From Pseudarthrobacter naphthalenicus (lineage in GTDB: Bacteria > Actinomycetota > Actinomycetes > Actinomycetales > Micrococcaceae): a DNA stretch of 64,000 nucleotides. The stretch spans positions 62,001 through 126,000 of the forward strand of contig NZ_JARESG010000009.1 in NCBI RefSeq assembly GCF_029076445.1, written 5' to 3'. A model generated the notes under the pieces. The model made no database searches. It worked only from the letters and a program-made list of their open reading frames with translations, and was not told the DNA's origin. Position 1 is the stretch's first letter. Each line of letters starts with the position of its first letter. Shown here one piece after another: positions 57,684 to 64,000 of the stretch. The position numbers were made by a program, and so were the translations under genes.

Positions 57684-59519
57684 ATGACAGCAGAGAAACA
57701 GACCCCGCGGCCGCGCCCCCGGCGGCTGATCGTCGTGGGGAGCGGCATCGCCGGACTGTACGCCGCGCTGCTTGCCGCAGAGGCCGGCGCGGACGTGGTG
57801 CTCCTGACCAAGGCGGCGCTCGCGGACAGCAACACCTTTTACGCCCAGGGCGGCATCTCCGCCGTCCTGGACGAGCCGGCGCCCGGGGATACCGTGGCCG
57901 CGCACATCGCGGACACGCTCAAGGCCGGGTCCGGCCACTGCAATGAAGCGGCCGTCCGCGTACTCTGCACCGAGGCCCGCTTCGACATTGCCGGGCTGCA
58001 GCGTTTCGGCGTGCGTTTTGACCTGGACGACGACGGCGACCCCGCGCTGGGCCTCGAAGCGGCCCATTCCGCGCCGCGCATCCTGCACGCCGGCGGTGAC
58101 GCCACCGGGGCGCGCGTGGCCCGGGCGCTGATCCGCTCCGTCCTGGCGGCCGGGACCGCGGGGAGAATCCAGGTCATCGGGGGCGCGCAGGTGACGTCGC
58201 TGCTGCAGGGGGCGGGCCGTATGCGGGGAGCCAACTTCCTCCATGACGGGAAGGAACTGGCAGTCCATGGCGACGCCGTCCTCCTGGCCACCGGCGGAGC
58301 GGGCCGGCTGTTCGCCCAGACCACCAATCCCGCCGTGGCCACCGCCGACGGACTGGCGCTTGCCTGGCGTGCCGGGGCCGCCGTGGCGGACCTCGAGTTC
58401 TTTCAGTTCCACCCCACATGCATGGTCCCGCCCGCCGTCGGCGGAACGGACAGCCACGGAGCAGGAACCACCAGCGACCCCCTCCTGATCTCCGAAGCCG
58501 TCCGCGGCGAAGGCGCCATCCTGGTCGACGCCAACGGCGAACGGTTTATGCCCGCGTACCACCCCGACGCCGAACTCGCCCCGCGGGACGTAGTCTCCCG
58601 CAGCATCGCCCTGCACCTCGCCGCACTCGGCGACCCCAACGGCCACGTGTTCCTCGACGCGTGCGCCATCGAGGCCCGGCGCGGCGAAGGCTTCCTCGCG
58701 AGGCGCTTTCCCACCCTCAGTGCCCGGACGCGCGAGGCCGGCATCGACTGGACCCGCGAGCCCGTGCCCGTGGCACCGGCCGCCCACTACTGGATGGGTG
58801 GAGTGGTCACCGACCTCCACGGCCGGACCTCGGTACCCGGGCTGCTGGCTGCGGGCGAAGTTGCCTGCACCGGGGTTCAGGGCGCTAATAGGTTGGCCAG
58901 CAACTCTTTGCTTGAGGGACTTGTCTTTGGGCGCCGGGCGGTTGAGGGGTTCCTCAGTAACCTACCGCCGCGGGACACCGATGCTCCGCGTGCTGTCCCG
59001 GCCGCGGGCGGCCTCCCCTTGACGCACGCTTCCGCACCGCTGTCCGGCGACGTTGCGGGGGAAGCCCAGACAACAACGGCGCCTCCGAAACTTCCGGAAC
59101 TGCCGGTGGTGTTCAATGATGCGTCAGCGTCCGGTCCTTGGCTGTTTGAGACTGTTCCGGCACCTGGGCCGGTTGAGACGTCGTTTGCGGCCGGGGAGTT
59201 TTCTCGTGGGGACCTTCGGCGGCTGATGACTGCCCATGCCGGGGTGATCCGGGACGGGGCGTTGTTGCGGGAGGCGTCGGCTGTGCTGGGGGCCTGGGCT
59301 GCCGATGTTGTTCCTTTGCAGGCACCCGACTCGCTCGATGCCCGGGAGCATGAGGATGCCAATCTTTTGTTGGCCGCCCAGCTGTTGGTGCACGCGGCGC
59401 GGGAGCGGCGGGGGTCCCTCGGCGCACACTACCGCCGGGACAGCGGGACATCAGAGGCCGCCGTCGAACCTTTTGACCAGCGTTACACCATGAGCCGGAA
59501 AGCGAGCCTCGTCCAATGA
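57684..59519 (+). CDS. nadB: L-aspartate oxidase
   Basis: Oxidises L-aspartate to iminoaspartate with FAD. 611 residues. FAD-binding LIVVGSGIAGLYAALLA, ALADSNTFYAQGGISAV, ATGGAGRLFAQTTNPAVATADG, FFQFHPTCM, catalytic-loop histidine/arginine in PAAHYWMGGVVTDLHGRT and GVQGANRLASNSLLEGLVFGRRA. A low-complexity insert near residues 430-470 precedes the helical C-terminal domain. From about 58880 on, codons shift from C-ending to T- and G-ending compared with the first part. nadC overlaps by 4 bases. Confidence 0.96.
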   Translation: MTAEKQTPRPRPRRLIVVGSGIAGLYAALLAAEAGADVVLLTKAALADSNTFYAQGGISAVLDEPAPGDTVAAHIADTLKAGSGHCNEAAVRVLCTEARFDIAGLQRFGVRFDLDDDGDPALGLEAAHSAPRILHAGGDATGARVARALIRSVLAAGTAGRIQVIGGAQVTSLLQGAGRMRGANFLHDGKELAVHGDAVLLATGGAGRLFAQTTNPAVATADGLALAWRAGAAVADLEFFQFHPTCMVPPAVGGTDSHGAGTTSDPLLISEAVRGEGAILVDANGERFMPAYHPDAELAPRDVVSRSIALHLAALGDPNGHVFLDACAIEARRGEGFLARRFPTLSARTREAGIDWTREPVPVAPAAHYWMGGVVTDLHGRTSVPGLLAAGEVACTGVQGANRLASNSLLEGLVFGRRAVEGFLSNLPPRDTDAPRAVPAAGGLPLTHASAPLSGDVAGEAQTTTAPPKLPELPVVFNDASASGPWLFETVPAPGPVETSFAAGEFSRGDLRRLMTAHAGVIRDGALLREASAVLGAWAADVVPLQAPDSLDAREHEDANLLLAAQLLVHAARERRGSLGAHYRRDSGTSEAAVEPFDQRYTMSRKASLVQ

Positions 59520-60388
59520 CCAGCCTGACCCTCCCCGCAGCACCCGTCCGGGACATCCTGGAACGGGCGTTTGCCGAGGACGCGCCCAGTGGCGACATCA
59601 CCTCCCAGCTGCTGATCCCGGCCGAGGCCCGCGCCACCGCCGTGCTCAACGCCCGGGTCCCCGGCGTGTTCAGCGGCGGAACCGTGTTCCGCGACGCCAT
59701 GCAGCTGGTTGACCCGGACACGGACGTGGAGCTGCTGCTCGCGGACGGTGAAGCGTTCGACGCCGGCACGCACCTGGCGCGCGTCACCGGCCGCGCCCGC
59801 TCCGTCCTCCTCGCCGAACGCGTCGCGCTCAACCTGGTCCAGCGCATGAGCGCCATCGCCACCATGACGGCCGAGTTCGTGGAACGTGTGGGCGGAACCA
59901 AGGCGCGGATCACGGACACCCGCAAGACCACCCCCGGACTGCGCGTCCTGGAACGGTATGCCGTGCGCTGCGGCGGGGGAGCGAACCACCGCTACAGCCT
60001 CTCCGACGCAGTCCTCGCCAAGGACAACCACCTCGCTGTCATGACCGGGGGAGACCCTGCCAAGCTGACCGGCCTGCTGGCCGCGGCCAAAGCCCAGCTG
60101 GGGCACACCACGCACTTTGAGGTGGAGGTGGACAGCGCCGAGCAGATCGAACCGGTGCTGGCCGCCGGGGTGGACACCATCATGCTGGACAACTTCACCA
60201 TCGATGAACTCCGGGCCGGAGTGAAGCAGGTGGACGGGAGAGCCATCGTGGAGGCCAGCGGCAACGTGAACCTGGGAACCGTCGCGGAGATAGCCGCCGC
60301 GGGTGTGGACGTCATCTCCATCGGCGGCCTGACCCACAGCGTCGCCGCCCTGGACCTCGGCCTGGACGTCGAACTTAGGGCCGGCTGA
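59516..60388 (+). CDS. nadC: Quinolinate phosphoribosyltransferase (decarboxylating)
   Basis: Joins quinolinate and PRPP to nicotinate mononucleotide with loss of CO2. 290 residues. N-terminal AEDAPSGDITSQLL, ERVALNLVQRMSAIATMTAEFV, RITDTRKTTPGLRVLERYAVRCGGGANHRYSLSD (Arg/Lys substrate cluster), KDNHLAV and the barrel end EASGNVNLGTVAEIAAAGVDVISIGGLTHS. ATG lies within the nadB stop. Confidence 0.97.
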   Translation: MTSLTLPAAPVRDILERAFAEDAPSGDITSQLLIPAEARATAVLNARVPGVFSGGTVFRDAMQLVDPDTDVELLLADGEAFDAGTHLARVTGRARSVLLAERVALNLVQRMSAIATMTAEFVERVGGTKARITDTRKTTPGLRVLERYAVRCGGGANHRYSLSDAVLAKDNHLAVMTGGDPAKLTGLLAAAKAQLGHTTHFEVEVDSAEQIEPVLAAGVDTIMLDNFTIDELRAGVKQVDGRAIVEASGNVNLGTVAEIAAAGVDVISIGGLTHSVAALDLGLDVELRAG

Positions 60389-60395
60389 CCCGGCC

Positions 60396-61553
60396 ATGAT
60401 CTTCCTCGACGCCGCCGCCACCACACCCGTCCGCCGTGAGGTACTGGACGCGATGTGGCCGTACCTGAGCGGCGAGTTCGGGAACCCTTCAAGCCACCAC
60501 ACCCTGGGCGAGGCCGCGGCCACGGCGCTCGCGGACGCCCGCGCTGCGGTGGCCAGGGTGCTCGGCTGCCGCCCCGGCGAGGTCACCTTCACCTCCGGCG
60601 GCACGGAAGCGGACAACCTGGCCGTCAAGGGGATCGCACTCGCCCGGCAGGCTGCGGATTCCACGCTCAACCGGGTGGCGATCAGCGCCGTCGAACATCC
60701 CGCCGTGGAGGAGTCGGCGCGGTACCTGGAACGGTTCCACGGCTTCACCGTGGACGTGGTTCCGGTGGACGGCACCGGGCTGGTGACGCCCCGGGCGCTC
60801 GCAGCCGTGCTCCGGCCGGAGACTGCGCTGGTCAGCATCATGTATGCCAACAACGAGGTAGGTACCGTCCAGCCGGTTGCGGAACTGGCTGACCTGGCGC
60901 GCGCCCAGGGCATTCCCTTCCACACCGACGCCGTCCAGGCCGCTGGCTGGCTGCCCTTGGATGTCAAGGCGCTCGGTGTGGACGCCCTCAGCATTTCCGG
61001 CCACAAACTGGGGGCCCCGAAGGGCTGCGGCGTCCTGTACGTCCGCGGCCGGACCCGGATCGAGCCGCTGCTCCACGGCGGCGGCCAGGAACGCGGCCGG
61101 CGGTCCGGGACGGAGAACGTGGCCGGTGCCGTTGGCCTGGCCACAGCGCTGACCCTGGCACAGTCCGCCCAGCGGCAAACCGCACAGCACGTGGCAGCGC
61201 TGCGGGACGTTTTCATCCGGGATGTCCTCAGCTCCGTTCCCGGAGCTGTCCTCACCGGGCACCCCACGGAGCGGTTGCCGTCGGTGGCCTCGTTCTGTTT
61301 CCCTGGGACCAGCGGCGAATCGGTGCTGCTGGAACTGGAGCGGCAGGGCGTGGTGTGTTCCAGCGGCTCAGCGTGTGCGGCGGGTTCGGATGCGCCTTCA
61401 CCGGTCCTGATCGCAATGGGCTACGAGCCGGAGGTGGCGCAGACGGCGGTGCGGTTCAGCTTCACGGCCTCGGTGACCGCCGAGGAACTGGCAGCCGCCG
61501 CCGACGCCGTGGGTGCCGCCGTCGGAAGCGTCCGGACCCTCGGCCGCCGTTAA
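60396..61553 (+). CDS. Cysteine desulfurase (NifS/IscS-like)
   Basis: PLP enzyme that releases sulfur from cysteine for Fe-S clusters. 385 residues. FLDAAATTPVRREVLDAM, TFTSGGTEADNLAVKG, HTDAVQAAGWLPLD, PLP lysine in SISGHKLGAPKGCG and the active cysteine in VVCSSGSACAAGSD. It begins 8 bases after nadC, so it belongs to the NAD operon; as in Bacillus, where nifS lies by nad genes, it probably supplies the cluster of NadA. Confidence 0.94.
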   Translation: MIFLDAAATTPVRREVLDAMWPYLSGEFGNPSSHHTLGEAAATALADARAAVARVLGCRPGEVTFTSGGTEADNLAVKGIALARQAADSTLNRVAISAVEHPAVEESARYLERFHGFTVDVVPVDGTGLVTPRALAAVLRPETALVSIMYANNEVGTVQPVAELADLARAQGIPFHTDAVQAAGWLPLDVKALGVDALSISGHKLGAPKGCGVLYVRGRTRIEPLLHGGGQERGRRSGTENVAGAVGLATALTLAQSAQRQTAQHVAALRDVFIRDVLSSVPGAVLTGHPTERLPSVASFCFPGTSGESVLLELERQGVVCSSGSACAAGSDAPSPVLIAMGYEPEVAQTAVRFSFTASVTAEELAAAADAVGAAVGSVRTLGRR

Positions 61554-61563
61554 TCTCCCGCCT

Positions 61564-61631
61564 TCCCAACTAGGTAGCGCTATCTGACGTTTTGGGCCCT
61601 CAAAACGACAGATAGCGCTACCTAGTTGGGA
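61564..61631. repeat. Long palindrome: 31-bp arms, 6-nt loop
   Basis: Arms 61564-61594 and 61601-61631 match at 30 of 31 positions (one A-A mismatch), with loop GGCCCT. Each arm starts TCCCAACTAGGTAGCGCTAT. It sits between the convergent desulfurase and GtrA genes. As RNA it would make a terminator in both directions, yet it is about twice as long as the other terminators in the window, A/T-richer, and resembles a mobile palindromic unit. Confidence 0.85.
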
Positions 61632-61640
61632 GAGGGAGGG

Positions 61641-62132
61641 TCAGATGTGGCGGGCGCGGCGGAAGATCCAGTGCCGCAGCAGGGTGAACCGCACGGCCGT
61701 GGCAACAAAGCCGGACAGGGTGGTGGTCCAGAGTTCGTCGCCGACCGTGGCCCCCGGATGCACCGCATGCAGGACCCCCAGGCTTCCTCCGGTGATGACC
61801 AGCGCGATGGCAATGAGGATCAGCCCGTTCAGGTGGTCCTGCGCCCGCTTCCGGCTGGACGTGATCTTAAAAGTCAGGCGGCGGTTCAGAGCCGTGTTCA
61901 TGACCGATGTCACGATCAGTGCGGCCGCGTTGGCGAGCTGGGGGTCAATCCACTGCCGCAACAGCGCATAAAGCGCCAGCGAGGATGCAGTGCAGATGAC
62001 GCCCACACCGGTGAAGCGGATGAGCTGCCGCACGGCCGGGAACCTGAAGATTCCGGGATAGTGCCTGGTGGCCGGCGCCCGGCGGGTGGGCTGCTGCGTC
62101 AGCTGGGCGACAGGCGCAGCAGGGGATTCCAT
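61641..62132 (-). CDS. GtrA family membrane protein
   Basis: 163 residues, four membrane segments (LIRFTGVGVICTASSLALYALL, ANAAALIVTSVMNTALNRRLTF, GLILIAIALVITGGSLGVLH and TTTLSGFVATAVRFTLLRHWIF): the GtrA fold, thought to flip polyprenyl-linked sugars or support glycosylation. The NRRLTF turn is characteristic. No glycosyltransferase is adjacent; the nearest here is over 50 kb away. Start ATG with only a CAGGCT hexamer 6 nt upstream. Confidence 0.9.
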   Translation of the reverse strand: MESPAAPVAQLTQQPTRRAPATRHYPGIFRFPAVRQLIRFTGVGVICTASSLALYALLRQWIDPQLANAAALIVTSVMNTALNRRLTFKITSSRKRAQDHLNGLILIAIALVITGGSLGVLHAVHPGATVGDELWTTTLSGFVATAVRFTLLRHWIFRRARHI

Positions 62133-62149
62133 GGGTCAAGCCTGACACA

Positions 62150-62998
62150 TCAGGCCCGTGCTTCCTCCCAGGACGCAGCTTTGACGGGGTTGGCGAGTTC
62201 GCCGATGCCCTCCACCCGGCACACCACGGTGTCGCCCGGCTGGATCCGCGCACATTCCGCGGGGAAGCCGGTGAGGACCAGATCTCCTGCATGCAGGGTC
62301 ATGAACGAGCTGAGGTAGACCAGGATTTCGTCCACGTTCCAGCCGAGGTCGGCACTGCTGGCGGGCTTGAGTTCCGTGCCGTTGTGGACAATGCCGATGG
62401 CGAGGTCCGTGTCGTCGAGTCCGGTGACAATCCACGGGCCAACGGGGGTGAAAGTGTCCTGGCTCTTGGCGCTGATCCACAGTTCGTCCGACTTCTGCAG
62501 GTCCCGAGCGGAGACATCGTTGCCTATGGTGAAGCCCAGGACGGCGCTTCGGGCGGTTTCCAGCGTCAGCCCGCGAACGGTTCGGCCCATGACCACGGTC
62601 AGTTCGGCCTCCGGGTCCACGTAACCGACGGCGGAGCCCAGTTCAATGGCCTCGCCAGGACCGATGACGCTGGTGGCGGCCTTGTGGAAGGCCTGTGGCG
62701 GAAGGTCACGCCCGGCCTGGCCCGTGTTGTGCGCCATGCCCAGCACGTTGGCAGGGACGGACGGCGCCAGGAAGGTGAAGGAGTCCTGGTCCACTGCAGT
62801 GCCGGTATCCCAGCCGGGCCGCGCCGGGCTGCCGGCGTTTGCCGGGGATGCCGGGAAGGGGGATTCCACCACGGTCCAGGACCGGCCCGCCGGCGAATCG
62901 AAATCGCGGGCATCGTTGGCCACAAAGAAATGTTCCCCGGCTGTGGCGGGGGAGAGCGGGCGGACGCGGGCAAGGCGGCGGAAGGTGCTGGAAGTCAT
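62150..62998 (-). CDS. Fumarylacetoacetate hydrolase family protein
   Basis: 282 residues of the FAH/HHDD fold: metal ligands in DPEAELTVVMG (E.E) and the D of TIGNDVSARDLQ, with KSQDTFTPVGPWI and LTGFPAECARIQPGDTVVCRVEGIG. Such enzymes hydrolyse or decarboxylate 2,4-diketo acids in aromatic breakdown; the exact substrate is unknown and no aromatic pathway gene is adjacent. TAGGAT 6 nt before the ATG. Confidence 0.92.
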   Translation of the reverse strand: MTSSTFRRLARVRPLSPATAGEHFFVANDARDFDSPAGRSWTVVESPFPASPANAGSPARPGWDTGTAVDQDSFTFLAPSVPANVLGMAHNTGQAGRDLPPQAFHKAATSVIGPGEAIELGSAVGYVDPEAELTVVMGRTVRGLTLETARSAVLGFTIGNDVSARDLQKSDELWISAKSQDTFTPVGPWIVTGLDDTDLAIGIVHNGTELKPASSADLGWNVDEILVYLSSFMTLHAGDLVLTGFPAECARIQPGDTVVCRVEGIGELANPVKAASWEEARA

Positions 62999-63004
62999 GC
63001 AGAC

Positions 63005-63010
63005 ATCCTA
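63005..63010 (-). promoter_or_regulatory. -10 box of the FAH gene (leaderless)
   Basis: TAGGAT on the minus strand, 6 nt before the ATG at 62998. Confidence 0.55.
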
Positions 63011-63103
63011 CGTCCTCTGTGAAACGTCCGACGGCGGCCCTACCCGCGGGTGCGCGGCTCTCCGGCAGGCGGCTGTCCGGCAGGCAACTGCCCGGCCGGC
63101 GGT

Positions 63104-63766
63104 TCAGTACAGTTCGCCCACCGGGATCTCCACGGCAAGGCGGTTGGACGGGCCGGGCAGCGGGCAGGCCCAGGCATCGTTGTACGCGCATGACGGGTTA
63201 TAGGCGAAGTTGAAGTCCAGGACGAACTCTGCGCCGGGCCCGGAACCATGCACGCCATGGAAGGCGCCCTTGATGGTATCCAGCAGGTATCTTCCGGCGC
63301 CGTAGGTGCCGCCGGGCTGGCCGGCAGTGGCGTCCCGGAACGGCACGAAGATGCCGCCGCCGTACCCGTGCAGCTTCCACACTCCGAGCTGGCCCAGCTC
63401 GGGAAGGTCAAAGGTGCCCAGCCGGATAAACCGGATCACACCGTCGGTGGTGGTCTCGGCGGTCATCTCCCGCCCGGCCCCTTCCGGAGTCAGCGGCACA
63501 TAGAAGCGGTACACAGGATCGTAATCGGCCGTCTTCAGGCCGGAAAACTGTTCCTTGGCCTCAGGTGTGAGGGCGGACGCCGGGTGCGTCCCGAACATGC
63601 GGTCGCGTTCATGGCGCCACAGCGAATGGGCCTCGGCGGGGTCATCGGCGGCGATTCTGCGCACGGTCTCGTACAGGGCGAACGTCCGGAGCCGCCAATC
63701 CGCTATGTCGAGGGCAGAGATCTCCGCCTGGCCCGCTTCATCTGTGCCGTAATGCTCATCCCTCAT
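63104..63766 (-). CDS. DUF1684 protein
   Basis: 220 residues. Family features: DWRLRTFALYETVR, WRHERDRMFGTHPASALTPEAKEQF, YDPVYRFYVPL, GGIFVPFRDATAG, GAGRYLLDTIKG, and the end LDFNFAYNPSCAYNDAWACPLPGPSNRLAVEIPVGE. DUF1684 proteins have no proven function; the NPSCAY...CPLPPxxNxL pattern is invariant and looks like an active site. ATG at 63766 is favoured by TAGGGT 7 nt upstream and a GGGGAG. Confidence 0.9.
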   Translation of the reverse strand: MRDEHYGTDEAGQAEISALDIADWRLRTFALYETVRRIAADDPAEAHSLWRHERDRMFGTHPASALTPEAKEQFSGLKTADYDPVYRFYVPLTPEGAGREMTAETTTDGVIRFIRLGTFDLPELGQLGVWKLHGYGGGIFVPFRDATAGQPGGTYGAGRYLLDTIKGAFHGVHGSGPGAEFVLDFNFAYNPSCAYNDAWACPLPGPSNRLAVEIPVGELY

Positions 63767-63773
63767 GCTCCCC

Positions 63774-63779
63774 ACCCTA
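63774..63779 (-). promoter_or_regulatory. -10 box of the DUF1684 gene
   Basis: TAGGGT on the minus strand, 7 nt before the ATG at 63766; a GGGGAG between them could also act as ribosome-binding site. Confidence 0.4.
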
Positions 63780-63850
63780 GCCCTTTGGCTGGGGGGAGGG
63801 GCCGACGGCGACACGAGGTTCCTGTTCTCCGGTCCTCTTTTACCTGCCGA

Positions 63851-63856
63851 TAGGCT
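63851..63856 (+). promoter_or_regulatory. -10 box of the lipoprotein gene (leaderless)
   Basis: TAGGCT, 6 nt before the ATG at 63863. Confidence 0.45.
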
Positions 63857-63862
63857 GGCGGG

Positions 63863-64000
63863 ATGAGGAGCAGGGCGACATTCTGGGGATTTCGGGCGGC
63901 GGCGTTACTGATGGCCGGGACCCTGGCTGCCGGATGCAGTGCCCCCGGCGGCGGCAGCAGCCCGGCGTGGACGGCGGAGCCGGGCACGTCCTCCGGGTCC
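63863..64000 (+). CDS. Lipoprotein, N-terminal part only
   Basis: 46 codons before the window ends. Basic start MRSRATFWGFR, hydrophobic core AAALLMAGTL and lipobox LAAGC with the lipid-bearing cysteine at residue 25, then a Gly/Ser/Pro-rich linker. So the product is exported and anchored to the outer face of the membrane. The mature domain is outside the window and cannot be named. Confidence 0.75.
   Translation, partial: MRSRATFWGFRAAALLMAGTLAAGCSAPGGGSSPAWTAEPGTSSGS

Noticed and set aside
63061..63090. Two 15-bp direct repeats (TCCGGCAGGC start) between FAH and DUF1684 genes
   Set aside because: Only two imperfect units; too little to call a functional repeat.

Overview
The window is about 66% GC and densely packed, with very few gaps over 250 bases. 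Protein sequences and gene order point to a high-GC Gram-positive of the Micrococcaceae (Arthrobacter / Pseudarthrobacter type). Supporting marks are a NucS mismatch-repair endonuclease, DUF2550 after atpC, DUF3039, DUF2017, DUF4395, a long actinobacterial delta subunit, and the order rho - prfA - prmC - tsaC - wecA - atp operon that mycobacteria also show. It reads as ordinary chromosome: I see no IS element, prophage, CRISPR array, rRNA or tRNA.

Layout. 1-7767: translation and transcription housekeeping (rho, prfA, prmC, tsaC), then a cell-wall glycopolymer set (WecG/TagA-type transferase, GT2 transferase, WecA-type phosphotransferase). 7773-16241: the F1Fo ATP synthase operon (atpI, atpZ-like, atpBEFHAGDC) and DUF2550. 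16246-20090: a membrane esterase coupled to a rhomboid-like/MprF aminoacyl-lipid synthase. 20190-28421: cold-shock protein, NucS, small hydrolases, an AI-2E-type membrane protein, an unrecognised three-TM protein, a cysteine-free thioredoxin/TPR chaperone, an Old Yellow Enzyme. 28561-33978: ABC exporter, nagB, and a DUF3039 - SF2 helicase pair. 34084-40737: NAD salvage (pncB-pncA), a 59-bp tandem repeat array in the pncB/clpS divergent promoter region, then clpS, DUF2017, murI, a metallo-beta-lactamase, rph and rdgB. 40834-55406: DedA, exonuclease-BRCT, DUF4395, ADP-ribosylglycohydrolase, aquaporin, SbcDC, MFS transporter, phosphoribosyltransferase, a serine hydrolase broken by an in-frame amber codon, hydrolase, amino-acid permease. 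55492-61553: NAD de novo operon nrtR-nadA-nadB-nadC-cysteine desulfurase, with a promoter and a candidate NrtR operator. 61564-64000: a 31-bp-arm palindrome, GtrA, FAH-family hydrolase, DUF1684 and the start of a lipoprotein gene.

Themes. NAD metabolism recurs: de novo synthesis, salvage, an ADP-ribose-sensing type regulator and an ADP-ribosylglycohydrolase. Many genes have no Shine-Dalgarno sequence but a TANNNT hexamer exactly 6-7 nt before the start codon, the arrangement expected for leaderless mRNAs; this fixes several starts (nucS, pncB, dedA, the exonuclease, DUF3039). Four strong hairpin terminators close major units, three of them between convergent genes. The most notable items are the promoter-embedded repeat array, the NrtR locus, the esterase/pseudo-rhomboid-MprF pair, the amber-split hydrolase, the frame conflict at the MFS gene start and the long palindrome at 61564.
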